A DNA stretch of 64,000 bases from Trichosphaerium sp. ATCC 40318 (Eukaryota; Discosea; Flabellinia; Trichosidae). Of the stretch, positions 1 to 11,800 are shown piece by piece. Both the position numbers and the translations under genes were made by a program. The notes under the pieces were generated by a model. The model searched no databases. It had not been told where the DNA came from and saw only the letters and a program-made list of their open reading frames with translations. Each line of letters begins with the position of its first letter. The first letter of the stretch is position 1. The stretch covers positions 1-64,000 of the forward strand of contig JALMLS010000385.1 of assembly GCA_038496445.1 (NCBI GenBank), read 5' to 3'.

Positions 1-1
1 T

Positions 2-585
2 GGATCTATATTTGTTGAGAAAACAGTAATTAGTATCAATGAGAATAGCACTATAATTGTTCAAGGGTGCTATCTAGTTGGCGAGAATTCAACTATTTTT
101 CTACAAGTACAAAATCCTACAGAAGGTGCTGGTGTTAACAAACTTAAAATCTGTGTTTCTGACTCGTTGCAGGCCAAGAAATAGAGTATGCTAGATTTGC
201 ATGTACTAATGAAGGTAAACATAAAATTGAAGTGGTACATCCAAACGCATGTACACGTGTCACAGGTAATACAACAAATTTCTGTAGAGCCTACTGTAAT
301 CTTTTTTTAGCTCATGAAGTATACACAAGCTCCAGGCTGTTACTTGTACTTAGCGTCAAAAGTACATGCCCTGAACCAAACTACGATGATGGGGTTCCGT
401 TTGTTTTAATTTTAGCACCTACAGTGGCTGCTGTGGTCATTGTGCTTATTATTGTAGTTATCTTAGTACTCGTTGTACGGATTAGAAGAAAAAGCTTGAG
501 AAACAAGTATCAAGTGTTCACTTTGACAAGCTGGAAAATTAATATCTTTCTCCTAATTAATCACTTGTCCAACAAGGTCCAGTAA
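2..585 (+). CDS. C-terminal part of a single-pass membrane protein, 5' end outside window
   Basis: The frame is open from base 2. It becomes continuous if a 41-nt intron (132-172, gtgtta...ttgcag) is removed; a second 45-nt intron (266-310) is possible but keeps frame either way. The extracellular part has several N-glycosylation sequons (NST, NST) and cysteines. A strong transmembrane segment follows (codons near 415-480, V/I/L rich) and then a basic stop-transfer run RIRRKSLR. This ectodomain-stalk-TM-short-tail layout matches the two complete LamG-TM genes at 34.4 and 49.4 kb, so it is probably a third member or relative. No LamG domain lies in the visible part, so membership is inferred. 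The tail sequence after the basic run may be altered by an unrecognised intron. Confidence 0.6.
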
Positions 586-951
586 TATCTTAAAAAAACC
601 ACGAATGTAACCACTAAAACGTGCATCTTCGCTTCTGCAAGCCGCCATTGTGAGTGCTTTGAAAAGTAGTTTGCAATACACTTCGAAATGTTGTACTAAT
701 CCGTTCTTTGATTGGAGGCCTTTTGTACAACATTTTTGCAGAAAACAGCACATTTTTTAGTCAATCCTGGCGCTAATCAATTTCGCAAAAAAGTTGTCCA
801 AACCCCTTGGTAGGGAGAACAAATGGTTTCTAAGGATATCAGCAACGGATTGAAAGTCGGATAGCAATTTTTATCCGCGGGTTTTTTTCTTCCCGTGTTT
901 CAGTTAACCGCGGAAGTGGATATTTTGGTAATTTGTACAAGTCCACTTACG
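586..951. other. intergenic, no gene seen
   Basis: AT-rich spacer between the membrane-protein stop and the glutathione transferase start. A minus-strand ORF of 66 codons crosses it but has no family features. It contains a pyrimidine tract ending in cag shortly before the next gene, which could be a 5'-UTR intron acceptor. Confidence 0.5.
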
Positions 952-1798
952 ATGGCAACACTCTATGCATTCCCAGTCTCCCCACCAAGCCGATTCGCCC
1001 ACATGGTGGCATTACTTGTAGGCGCTAAGATCGAATACAAGGTGCCATATCCTACAGACGACGGAGCTAACAAATGCTGTTTAGAGCTTGGATATGATAG
1101 CGAAAGAACATAAATCCGAGGCATATTTGAAGATAAACCCTCTTGGTAAAGTACCAGCTCTTAGAGAAGGAGATCGTATCATTTGTGACTCCGCAGCAAT
1201 AGCTAGATACTTGTGCATCAAGTACAAGAGTGACCTGTATCCTATTGATGACTTGGACGCTTTGGTTAAGGTACTAAGACAAATGTTGTCTTTTGGTTTT
1301 TGTGAACTCACTTTTTGTACCAGATTGATAGCGCTTTCGAATCAGTTAAAGGGGATATCAAAGAATCTCTTTACAAGTACTTTCAAGAAAATTATGGTAA
1401 AGAAGCTATGTATCCGCATACACCTAAAGATGAAGAGAAAGTAAAAGAACTTGCTGACAAAATTGAACAAGAAGTAAGAATATCTGAGATATTCTAATGT
1501 TCGAATGCTTACCATGTGCTAGCTTAAGTTTTACGAGACAACTTATTTTAAACAATCAGAGTGGCTTGTAGGTACTAGTATATCTATTGCTGATGTAATG
1601 CTGGGTATATCGCTATCTCACTCTATCATTCTTGGCAAATATCCGGCTGATAACATGCCTGATAAAGTCAAAACATTTTGGGCAAACATTCAAAAACAGG
1701 ACGCTTTCAAAGAATCACATAAATCTTTTGTAGCCGTTTTAGAAACTTCTCTAAAGAGGCTTAATGCTGCTATGGAAGCAGAAGCCAACAAAAACTAA
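952..1798 (+). CDS. Glutathione S-transferase, bacterial/theta-like, 231 aa
   Basis: Four exons: 952-1041, 1085-1270, 1324-1473 and 1529-1798. They are separated by 43-, 53- and 55-nt introns and give 231 residues, the usual GST length. The N-terminal thioredoxin-like domain shows SPPSRFAHMVALL at residues 9-21, with a Ser in the position where the family activates glutathione. The glutathione-binding HKSEAYLKINPLGKVPAL with the cis-Pro lies near 37-54, and DSAAIARYL is the family's ESxAIxxYL motif. The C-terminal helical domain includes SISIADVM, the conserved N-capping Ser/Asp. GSTs conjugate glutathione to electrophiles in the cytosol. The start is the first Met of the reading frame and sits right at the thioredoxin fold. 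The class assignment is approximate. Confidence 0.93.
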
Positions 1799-2025
1799 AT
1801 GCACAGTACACCAATAAATTCAATGACAACAGTCTTCAATCCTTACTCCTTGTTTTTTTTTTACAACAACTTTTCGGTCTTGGTGTCAGCCTTTGAACAA
1901 TCTTGGTACCCGTGATTGCATAGTGTATAAATTCAGTTTGATAGTATTGATACTTCATACTCAAAAGACTGACCATGTTGTTGAAGTACAAAGATTAACT
2001 TCTTTTTTTTTTTTGAATTTTATAT

Positions 2026-3437
2026 TTACATTTTTACAATGACTTTGCCGTCTGTTTCTTTACTCCAAAGCATTTGTAGAGCTTCTTCACATTTTTCTAA
2101 ACCTTGATATGCTTCAATATAATGTGGTACAATACCATTACTATCAATAACTTTGGCTAAATGCCCCATAGCTTCATCACCTGTTAAAAAAATGAGGTTA
2201 GCTCCTAGCGTACAACAATAGTTAAACTCTATAGTCCGGACGGACCTGGCCAGAATAAACCCCAATCGTAATGAATCTTATAATTACTGTAGAACCTCCA
2301 CTTTTTTGCAGCCAGTTCAGCAACACCAGTGCCAAAACCAGCAAAAAGATTACGTTGTTTGTCAACATTTTGAATCATGTTACCACGTAGTGTTACATAG
2401 CATCCTTCTGGTTTTATCAAGTGTATAGACTGTTCTTCTAGGTTCGATTTACCAGCTGCATCTAATACAAAATCAAAACTCTCCTTGGGCTGAGCGAGCC
2501 AAGTCTAAAAAACAAATTAAAAAAAATACAACAAACAAAGTTACTCGGGTACCTGCTCTGCTCCGTCATAAGCAAATGCTTCTTTAGCCCCAAGAGCGAT
2601 TGCTTGTTCTATATCACGTTCTTTACAAGTTACAGTAACAGTACAGCCCAAATGTTTTGTCAAATATTGCAATGCGAAATGACCTTAAAAAATGTCAAAT
2701 CACATATTTTCAAAAAGGTGTTTTTACCGACAGCACCAAAACCTCCATGTATAAGTACTTTATCACCTGGTTTTACACTTGCGCCAATTTTATTCAAAGC
2801 ACGATAAGCAGTAAGTGAGACATAAGCCATTGATGCACCTAAGCCATTCTCATTATTTTCTGACACATTGTGACACTTCACCATGATTTTATCTTTTCTT
2901 TTGAAAAAAAAACGTACTTTGATCAAGATCTAGTGATTCTGGTTTATGGCATACAGCGAACTGAGATATATTACAATATTCTGACATGGTACCCCCATGT
3001 AAAGGATTAGGTGCAAACCAAACCTGATCTCCAGCCTTGAACACAAAGTCAATGCACTCGCATCAGAACATCTAAAATACCTTATAATTCCACGAATTAC
3101 CTGCTTCTACAACAGTGCCAGAGCCATCACGACCTTTACAAACTCGTAAGAATGAAGCTTGAAATTGCTAGTGATAGCTTGAAATAGAAAACTGACCTAT
3201 AGTGAAGGGTAAGGGGCGCATTGCTTCAAACAAGTTTTTTCCATAGCAATTGATCATCATTTGATCAAGTGGGTTCAAACTCGCTGCGTGCACTCTTTTA
3301 ACGTTAGATTATCAGTATTTATGCGAACAGTAAGCGTTTTATACGTACTTGACGAGTATTTGGTCTTTTTCGACAGTTGGGATTATTTGTTCAGTTATCG
3401 TGACTTCACCATACTTTGCTACCTGTACTGCTTTCAT
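2026..3437 (-). CDS. Zinc-less MDR oxidoreductase (quinone-reductase/RTN4IP1-like), about 352 aa
   Basis: Minus strand, eight exons with introns of about 41-65 nt; the last is 41 nt, starting gtccgt. The start ATG at 3437 opens MKAVQVAKYGEVTITEQ, the typical MDR N-terminus. Then come VHAASLNPLDQMM, GRDGSGTVVEAG and AGDQVWFAP, the GroES-like part. The Rossmann dinucleotide-binding glycine motif HGGFGAVG follows, and a C-terminal GKVIV ends the fold. The cysteine-rich structural zinc loop of alcohol dehydrogenases is absent, which places it with the NADPH-dependent quinone/enone reductases. It reduces small carbonyl or enone substrates; the specific substrate cannot be read. It is convergent with the GST gene upstream (227 bp between the stops), so the two detoxification-type enzymes may share a termination region. 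Confidence 0.88.
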
Positions 3438-3733
3438 TGTATTATTTGCCGTACTACAATAACGTCTTGCAACTTTGTGCCTAAAAGACGATTATAACTG
3501 AATGTATGAGTATAGCGGAATGTGAGAGCGTTTTAATAGCGTACTATGTGGTTTTACGCTGACACCACTAGCCACTTGGGTTTGAGCGCGCAGCAACCGT
3601 AACATGGTCTAAAGTGTATATTGTTGTATCTAAAAACGCTATTAAAGTGATGTATTACTTGTACTGACCGTTCTTCTTGAACCATCCAAAGATTACATAG
3701 CGCTATTGACACCACGCAAGTATAGTTTCCGCT
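3438..3733. promoter_or_regulatory. Divergent promoter region between MDR reductase and EEP gene
   Basis: The MDR gene starts leftward at 3437 and the EEP gene rightward at 3734, so this 296-bp gap must hold the promoters of both. It is AT-rich. I see no canonical TATA box in a sensible position. The only evidence is gene orientation. Confidence 0.5.
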
Positions 3734-5857
3734 ATGGCAGAGACAAAAGAAAAGGCTGTCAGCAAAGAATGCCCATTGGAGTATGTAATGCCTCCTCAAC
3801 CTACCAATATGACCGCTTTGGGCGTATGGTATACCTTGAAAGCTTTCTTAGAGGACAAAACCCAAACAATTCTTCAATTTCCAACTGACTTGGACGAATA
3901 CCAACGCAAGATCGGTCACGAGTATTGTGAAGGTACAATTTTCTCGTGTAAGGTGTTTTTTCGCTCGGAGCTTACAAAAACCCAGAAATCGGCAAGTTAT
4001 CACACCACAGCGAAGGCAGATCATCAAAACGGCGATTAATCGTTAAAAAAAATGCAAAAGCCAAAGGTACAACTACAACATGCCAATAACGTTTGCTAAC
4101 GCCAAAAATTGATTTAATAACGTCCTTCCCGCTCTTCTCAACTTTAACCGTTCACACGATTTAGCCGATTTCACAACGCTGACCTATCATCTCTGTAGGC
4201 TACAAGAAACACTTTCACAGGTTCAAGAAGCGTACTCCTGCAAAAGAAGGCTCTGTACGCTTTGTTAACTGGAACGTTGAATGGATGAACAACCTATTTG
4301 CTAGTGACACGTCCTTTGCTGTTTCAGTTTTTGACAGTACGTAACAAAAAAATTGAAGCGTTGAAACGTTATTTTAACTGAATGAAAAAGCATAAATTTT
4401 TTGTTTGTTTTTTTTGACGTTTTGATGTCTTATTTCTACTTGAGGCGAGAATAACGTTATTATCTTGGATGTTGATGAATTATGTCGTGACATTGCTGCT
4501 GTTATAAAAGAGCTTGACCCTGATGTTATATGTATTGAAGAAGGACCAAGACGAATGAAACAAATGGAGTTATTTGTTAAGACTTATTTAGATGATACTT
4601 TTGATTGCTATGGGTACCACCCTTACAGTTGCCTTTGTGTAATCACTAAATTACATCTTAGAGGTTTAGATGGAAACTTACAAAAGGTATATACCCTCAT
4701 AAAACGAGGAGGACCTATAAGAAATGCGAGTGTTGACAGTGAATGTGATGCTTTCTTGAAAGAAAAATGGTCATTTGATTTAGAAGGTAATGAAACCACT
4801 CAGCTCAAGAGCTACCAGTTTAGCAGAAGACCCGTTGTCATACGTGGTGATGTACGTCCAGTAGTTTTTTAAAACACTTTGAGGTGGATTGAGGTAACAT
4901 GGGATTTTCTAGATGACGTTTTGTGGAAATGATCGAGAAGTTTTTTTTGTAGCTCTTCATGCCAAGTCCAAGTTTGTTGCTCAAGGTGATAAGCTATGGG
5001 CATCTACTGATGAAGAAGACCGTAATAAATTTATATCACTTGCTGTAAAGAATAGGAGGCGTATAGCTGCCGAGTGGTAAGTCCCTACATGATTTATTTT
5101 ACCATAGTTTAATGTTCTTTGTTTAGCAGTAGAACCAGGAAAATGATCGACGATATTATCTTCTCTAAACATGATTGTAAGTATTCTTAATCTATTCATT
5201 TTATTCTTAGTGACTAAATTCTCTAGCACCGCTAGTTATTGTTGCTGGCGATCTTAATGATGGGCCTGGCATGGACTTTTTTGAAGAAAAGTAATTTTTG
5301 CTCTCCGGTTGAATCTTTAACTAAGACGCTCGTTTAGGTATTTACTATTTGATAGTATTGACAAGCTCATGGGCTCTCCTTTCTATAGAAAGAAGCTTCT
5401 TCAGGCTATATTGATCAACGACAAATTTGTTGCTGAAGAAGATCAATGGACAGTTGAATTCCAAGATTACGTTGATGGTGACAAGGTAAGGAAAACCTAT
5501 TTTAGAATTTTACTTTTTTTTTCCCTTTGAATCCACTCAAGGCATTCTTTCTTATATCGTTAAGACTAAGCGCGTATTACTTGATCATATATTCATCACA
5601 CAAGAAGTTGTGAGAACGACACATGCTGTACGTTGTCTGTTAAGTTTTATTATTTTTTTTTTCTAATTCAAGTTAAGGCTGGTATAAGTCACGATATCTA
5701 TCTTAGACATACTAAAGACTGTCATCCATCTGCTTCAAGGCAAAAGAGACCTTCAGACCATATCCCTGTCTTTTTAGACTTTGGTAATGAAGTGTTAACC
5801 GCCACAGATGATAAACTTAAAGCGACACTAAAAAAAACAACTAGTGCTTTGTTGTGA
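3734..5857 (+). CDS. Endonuclease/exonuclease/phosphatase (EEP) superfamily protein, 486 aa
   Basis: Eleven exons: 3734-3932, 3971-4066, 4199-4336, 4445-4613, 4662-4851, 4913-5076, 5127-5176, 5227-5290, 5338-5485, 5565-5627 and 5678-5857. They sum to 1461 nt in frame (486 aa). EEP signatures appear in order: FVNWNVEWM (metal-binding Asn), DVICIEEGP (catalytic Glu of the second motif), FFVALHAKSKF, VAGDLNDGPG (catalytic Asp/Asn pair) and SDHIPVFLDF (terminal Asp-His). Members of this Mg-dependent fold cut phosphodiesters in nucleic acids or inositol phosphates; the substrate is not predictable here. The first about 125 residues are not part of the fold. They include a basic stretch (KRRLIVKKNAKAK) that could be a nuclear localisation signal. 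The link between that N-terminal part and the catalytic part depends on my splicing of exons 1-3. Confidence 0.85.
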
Positions 5858-6273
5858 GCAAGTCGATCATGTATGCATATAATGATAATGAAGCCCTATT
5901 TTTGACTCTTAGTGGTACATTCCCTTTTTTTTTTTCTATTTTTACACATTCGGCGTTATTATTCCGAGACGGTGAGGATCTCGAACTATTTGCAAAAATA
6001 AACAGCATATGGTGGTGGAGAAAAGTTTTTTCCGGATTAATTTATTTGTTTTTATACGTATTTACACCCCTCTCATTCTTCTCTTTTCGCTCAAATATGA
6101 CCATTCTGTCACTTTAGTAGTTGTTATCAGTTAAATGCGTTGATTCGGCCTTAAATCATTTTATTTACGTTTTAACTGTGTCTTGTGCTTATTTTAAAGC
6201 ATCTATGCTATTTTAAGAAGTTAAAGGCGCCTTCTCTTGCCAAATTAACCCGAAAAAAACGTGGCCATCAAAA

Positions 6274-6293
6274 AAACCCAACTTGTTGGGTTT
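6274..6293. repeat. Perfect 9-bp inverted repeat (hairpin)
   Basis: AAACCCAAC and GTTGGGTTT are separated by only TT. It lies in the intergenic region about 240 bp before the kinase start. It could be a transcript-end hairpin for the EEP gene or chance; nothing decides. Confidence 0.6.
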
Positions 6294-6491
6294 CGATGTT
6301 CTATTTACTCGCGTAGAGGTGTAGTTCCAAAATAGTTCATGAAAAAAACGATAAGAAAGTGTTTTTTTAAGCTACGCAGTTTTTTTGTTTTTGAAAATAA
6401 GTCTTTGTGGGTAAATTTAGAGCTAGGATCGCGCTATTGGGATAAAATCTCTTCCGGCTACTTGTAGAGATAAAGGTACCTCAAAACACGC

Positions 6492-6499
6492 TATAAATA
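6492..6499 (+). promoter_or_regulatory. Possible TATA box of the kinase gene
   Basis: TATAAATA lies 20 nt before the ATG at 6519. If it is a real TATA box the 5' leader would be extremely short, which occurs in some protists. The AT-rich background makes chance occurrence easy. Confidence 0.3.
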
Positions 6500-6518
6500 C
6501 ATCAAGAGTGTCAAAGAA

Positions 6519-9500
6519 ATGAAGCTATTCAAAAAGCGGAGCAAAAAAGACTTCAAATTACTTTCTCCTGTAGAAACTGAACGTAATAGCACACGCGTGA
6601 CTGCTTTACGTGAGTACCTCACTAAGGTAACAAAAAAAGAAACGACAAAAACACGCAAAACATTTTTTTAATAGTTTCACACTTACTAGCGCAATAAACC
6701 TATTATCTTTTTAACATCAATCGCTTCGCGCACGTTTAAGAAACCTTTTTTTTAATTAAAACCAAAAAGAAACCGTTTCGTGCAATTCTAGACGTTTATA
6801 TTCGCGACTTTAAGCTATAAAACCTCTGATACAAGTATAGAATGTGGAATTACCGCCTCATTTACTCTCAATTCTTCTTGGCTTTCCCAAATTAACTGTA
6901 GAACATGTCAAAGGAGAAGGATGGGCAGTGTGTTTATCATGTATATATTTGCTTCATCCAGATTCATTCCACAGGCGAAGAAACCCGATTTTTGAAATAA
7001 ATAAGTTAAAGTTCGAACAACACAAGAGAGAAGGAAAGCTACCTCCCCTGCCGAATCAGCGTATCGTTGTTCAACGCAATGAAGGTGGTAGGAGGCGTAG
7101 TCAGAGCGTTGCTTACGATCCTTCTGTGTCTGGTTCCTCTGGCCCTATGGCACGCGTATGGAACGGAAGGAGATCAATCAGTCCAACAGAGATGGATAAA
7201 ACATCAGCTTTAGATATGTTTGACGCTCAGGAAGGATTTGGAGAAAATACAAAAAACGCAGCAAACAATTTTCATATTGTTCCTAGTAGCTCCCTTGGAG
7301 ACATCAGTACTAGTCTTGCATCACCAACACCACTCAAAATGCCTATATGGGATCGTATGTCTGAAGATGACTTGTACGGTTGCGCTTTCTTAACCCCGCC
7401 TTTTTGACTTTTGATGATTTTCAGTGAAGAAAGAGGAAATTTTTTTGGTTTTTTTTTTGTTTGTTTTGCCGCCTGTTTTTATTGTGTTCCTACCCTTCTC
7501 ATGTTTTTATTTTTAGAAGGAGTCTACTACAAGGGAAAGAACCTAAAACTCAAGTATGGCCTGCTCAAGCAAAGGAGGAGAAGGTGGTGGCATCACCGAT
7601 TTCGCGAAAAAAAGGTGGATTGCAACGTCACGTTTCGGCAAAAGATGTTTCTCCTCGTACCATTTCTACGAGGAAACAGGAGCGTCGAAGAAGTAGTCCT
7701 TTGGGGAAGACTAAGACTAGTCCACGTAGCTCGCGAAGTAGCATGGCATCTAGGCATCAGCGACCCATAAATTCAAATTCGCGTGGTTCTCCTCTCCGAA
7801 ACTTGAAAAAGAGTTCGGACAGTGTTGAGCGCAAGACTTCTAAGAGCCGTAAAAATTTGTTCTCAAAAGGCAAGAGACGTTCTAGGACAAAGAGTAGTCC
7901 ACCTATGCTTATTGGCCAACAAGTGAAACCAGACATGCCAAGGTAACTAGCGCTCATTCTTTAGAAAATTTTTTCGGGTTGTTTTTTTTGTATTTTTTTT
8001 ATTCATTTGTAGGGCACATATGGTTGAAGAAATGATGCTTGCTGCTGTCCCAGAAGAGACAGAAGTACGAAAAAGAGCTCAGATAAAGGTATGTTAAGGT
8101 TGACGACGTTTTGAGTGATTTAAAGTGACACGGTTTTTTTAGAAGCCTAAAAAAGCGAAACGTCGTGGGTCAGGGAAACTTCGTTTGCGATCACGTTCTT
8201 CTGGAATACCTGTTAAAAAGAGCGTTCTTCAACCAAAACCAAAACAAATCGATGTAGTCAAGTCGTCCTCTCCACCTCTTAGAGCGTCATCATCGCCTTC
8301 ATTGCCTGTGGCACCGCTTGACATGACGCCTAAAAAAGCGTTGTCACACTCTTACGTGCCAATATCGCCTCTCATGTCAGCGTTTACGGATCCTCCAAAG
8401 GCTATTAATCCTACAGAGAAGCCATTAGATGATTCTTTGGAAAAGGAGGATAAACTAAAGGAGCAACGAAGCATGGATACAAGAGAAGAAATTTTGAAAG
8501 CACGTGCAAGTATAGGCAAGAAGAGACCAAAATCACCACGGATAAATGACTATGAACAACACTTTTATCCTATTCGCACTTTTAACTCTTACTCTGTGTT
8601 ACCGGCTGCAGCAATGCGTAAGTTCTTATTCTTTCATTTTTTTTTTTTTGCTAAGTTTTTTTTTACGATTAGCGGAAGATCTCATTTCTCCGAGTAATCC
8701 TCGATCTACCTTCAAACCTGTAGGTACATTAGATCATGGGTAAGGGATATATACTATTAATTAATTAATTAATTATTGTAGGACAACGTCAAAGGTAGTG
8801 TTAGCAAGAACTAGAAAAAAGAAGAATAATAAAAGAAGGGTACACGTAACTTTTTTTTTTGATTTTAATTTTTTCGTAGCTTGTAGCCTTAAAACAGTTC
8901 CCAGCAAATAAGAGACGGTTTGAAAGAACTGCATTTGAGATCAAGACGCTCAAGGGCGTGAGTCATCCTAACCTAGTAAAATTTTATGATGCATTCTATT
9001 ATGAAGACAAGTTAACTGTATGTCTTTTTTAAAGTTCTCTTGGCAACAACACAAGATGTCTAATATTATTTATAGATTGCTATGGAATATTGTAATGCTG
9101 GAAATCTAAGGCAATACGTGAAAGTGAATAGGTTTCCACCAAAGGAGAGAATACTTGCGTACCTCATAAAGAAGGTAATGCTTGCCCTAGAAATTGTTTG
9201 AGAAAAAAAGTTGTAACTTGTGTGCAGATTCTTCATGGACTCAGATACTTGCATGATGTTTGTCAATACATTCACCGTGATATCAAGACGCTTAATATAT
9301 TATTAAACACGGATTGTGAAGTGAAGATTGGTACGCAAACCAGTTAAGGTTAAACCAACACATTACTGATTCATTTTGTTTTTTGTTTAAGTTGATTTTG
9401 GCATCTCTACAAAGTGCGTTTCTGGAGAGTATAAGCTTACACGTGTATCTGGTTCGCGAGTGTACATGGCTCCAGAAGTAATCCGAACAGATGGCTATGG

Positions 9501-10014
9501 ATTGAGCGTATGTTATTTTTTGTACAGATCCAGTAATGCTTTCTGCTCACTTTTTGTTTTTAAGGCGGACATTTGGAGTTTAGGGGCTACTATGTATGAA
9601 CTCATGATGCGCAGTGCCCCTTACGAACGTACTCCATCGTTCACGCAACTGTACAGTATTGCGACAGCAGGTACATTGTAGCATGTGTTAAGGTGGAACA
9701 CGTCTAATTCTTTTGATGTTTTTAGGCGCACCAACAATATCTGAAGAAGATGCAGAGCGTTGGTCTCCCCAAGCTCTTAACTTTTTTAACAAATGTACTA
9801 TATTTGATAAGACAAAACGACCAACTGCAGCTAAGCTTCTCAAGGTAAGTACAAACCCAAACTTTTGTTGTTTCTCTTTTTGTTTGTTTTTTTTTATCTA
9901 AGTTGTGTTTAGCACCCATTTATGAATCGGGCACCGAATACAATTACTCAAGATGAGTTGCTCCCAAGAGCTTATTTATGCCAGATAGCTGTGGATACCC
10001 GTCCTAGGTGGTAA
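6519..10014 (+). CDS. STE20-type serine/threonine protein kinase with long disordered basic N-terminus, 805 aa
   Basis: Fourteen exons, joined in frame throughout (6519-6626, 6841-7373, 7517-7942, 8013-8088, 8143-8617, then nine kinase exons to 10014), total 2418 nt. Residues 37 to about 510 are low-complexity, rich in Ser, Arg, Lys and Pro (many SP sites). The kinase domain fills the C-terminus: ATP lysine in LVALKQF (K550), catalytic loop HRDIKTLNILLN (640-651), VDFGIS (DFG at 660-662), activation-segment end VYMAPEVI, and DIWSLGATMYEL. The HRDIK and MAPEV forms are typical of STE20/NEK-type kinases. The glycine loop reads GTLDHGTTSKVVLA, which is unusual. A segment NVELPPHLLSILLGF opens exon 2; I cannot assign it. 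The first intron (214 nt) is much longer than the rest. Confidence 0.92.
8753..8776. repeat. (TTAA)n simple repeat inside a kinase intron
   Basis: A short TTAA microsatellite lies in the intron between kinase exons 6 and 7. It is compatible with normal splicing because the intron still ends in ttgtag. Confidence 0.7.
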
Positions 10015-10338
10015 AGAAATTTGTGGTGTTAATATATAGCCCACAAGCGTTCCAGCGCGTTATACTTTATAAAAAATGTAAATATTTTCCCATGAGTTCA
10101 AAAAAACTACAGTATTTGTACTGGTTTTTTTTCAGCATATAGACGTGTACTACAGAAAAAAAAAGACTTTATTAAAAGAATATACCTCAATGGTTGTAGT
10201 ACCTTGTTGCGGTCTTTTGTATAAACATGTGGTTGACACGTGGTGCTCGTTCCAAACTATCTTGTAGAAATTTGTGCCAAGTTTATAAATTGAAGGCCAT
10301 GTTGTTTCAACCAAACAACATTGAGCTTCTACACTCAG

Positions 10339-11800
10339 ATGCTCCTACCAGAAGAAAGTGCCATTTGGGAACTTAATACACGTGGTTACACTTTTCAAAG
10401 ACTTATTGTGACCTTAAGGACGTCCTTATTAACTAATCACGCGAGTTGTTAACATGGAGATAGCATTCTACATTCCAGAAATAGTTTTACATCGATTATA
10501 GCCTTCTCAAGCACTCACAAGCAAGCTCGCAACATAATCTGTTCTCCAAAGAACACAAAACAATTGTTTAAAGCCCAATGGACCAATCCTTTGTTTTATG
10601 GACCAATCCGCGAATGGCCTAAAAAACTTGGAGGTACTGGCAACACATCTGGGTTTGATGGCCTACAATACCTCTGCTTTGCACGTCAATTGGAGAAACA
10701 ATACCAAGTAAGTCAACTCAATTTTTTTAAAAGTGTTAGTGACCTATCTAAACACGTGACTGAAAATTTAGAGTGAGTGTAGAATAACAAAAAAAGGATT
10801 TGAAAGAGTACTCGATATCAATACAGGAGAACTGATTACTCCACCACCTCTTTCTTGGGATGTCCCTACTTATTACTATCGCCCTACTTTCGACTATGTG
10901 CTTTGGAATAAAACCACATATGGAGACGTATACAATACCGGTGATATAGTGTTGAGTGTCAACTCGAACACATCATCATACACTGGTTTTTGTAAAAAAA
11001 CCAAAAATAAAGTTTGGAGTATAGGATTAGAACCTTTGGGGAGGCAATATAGGCATGCATATGATCATCAAAGTACGACGATGGTTATACTAGATACAAG
11101 TAAAGATATAAAGAAGAGATATATGTATTGCGTTAACCTAAAGGATGGTACGACATTTAGGAATACTTTGTTGCTAAAATGGTGTTATCTTTGCATACTT
11201 TTGGGTCACTTAAAGGTGTTTATTTAGGTTCTATAATGTGGAAAAAAGATGTACTACACTTGTGTCCTTATAGTCAAATAGTATATTTATTTAGCCCAAA
11301 CAATAAGTTCATTTATATGCAAAGTAACAAAACAAATACTGCAGTACTTGATATCCAAACTGGCAAAGAAATTGGTGCACTGAATCATCCTGTTCACAAT
11401 GTCACCACTCAAAATGATATTTATAACCAACAAAGACTTCATTTACAAGTATAAAGAAGACAAGAACATATTCAACCTTGTATGGAAGAAAAAAGTAATA
11501 CCTAGATGTTGTCCAGCTATTTACCATTTTTCCAATGGCTTTATTCTATTGGAGATGCATAGAATCTTGTATGATAGTGATGTTCATCTTAATCTTATTG
11601 ACAAAGAAGGGAATACCATATGGGAAACAAGAATACATACAAAAAGCAAAAAATTTGGCTATCATCCTGTCAGAGTTCAAATCAGAGGAAAACACGGGAT
11701 TGTAGTACAATCAATTGCATCTTCAGTAGTATGTGAACATATTGATTGGGATGGTTCAAAAAAATGGAGGTATGATACTGAATCAAGTCAAAATAATTAG
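10339..11800 (+). CDS. Unrecognised protein with F-box-like start and beta-propeller-like repeats, 404 aa
   Basis: Five exons: 10339-10421, 10464-10707, 10772-11147, 11228-11374 and 11436-11800. Their sum of 1215 nt is exactly in frame; the first intron is 42 nt. The first about 60 residues (MLLPEESAIWEL...SSTHKQARNI) read like a divergent F-box or F-box-associated helix set. The rest has about five segments ending in patterns such as VWSIGLEPLG, SIMWKKDV, TAVLDIQTGKEI, NLVWKKKV and NTIWETRI. These resemble blades of PQQ or quinoprotein-type beta-propellers (an aromatic W flanked by beta strands, with D or G turns). No enzyme residues are identified. A substrate receptor for a ubiquitin ligase is possible but inferred only. 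It directly follows the kinase gene on the same strand. Confidence 0.7.

Larger units (their letters stand above)
5858..6518. other. AT-rich intergenic region, no gene seen
   Basis: Spacer between the EEP and kinase genes, rich in A and T runs. An 87-codon ORF at 5854-6117 is low-complexity and Phe/Leu rich, without family features. The only structure seen is the short hairpin annotated separately. Confidence 0.5.

Noticed and set aside
5854-6117. 87-codon ORF after the EEP gene
   Set aside because: Low-complexity Phe/Leu run overlapping the EEP stop codon; typical of AT-rich spacer.
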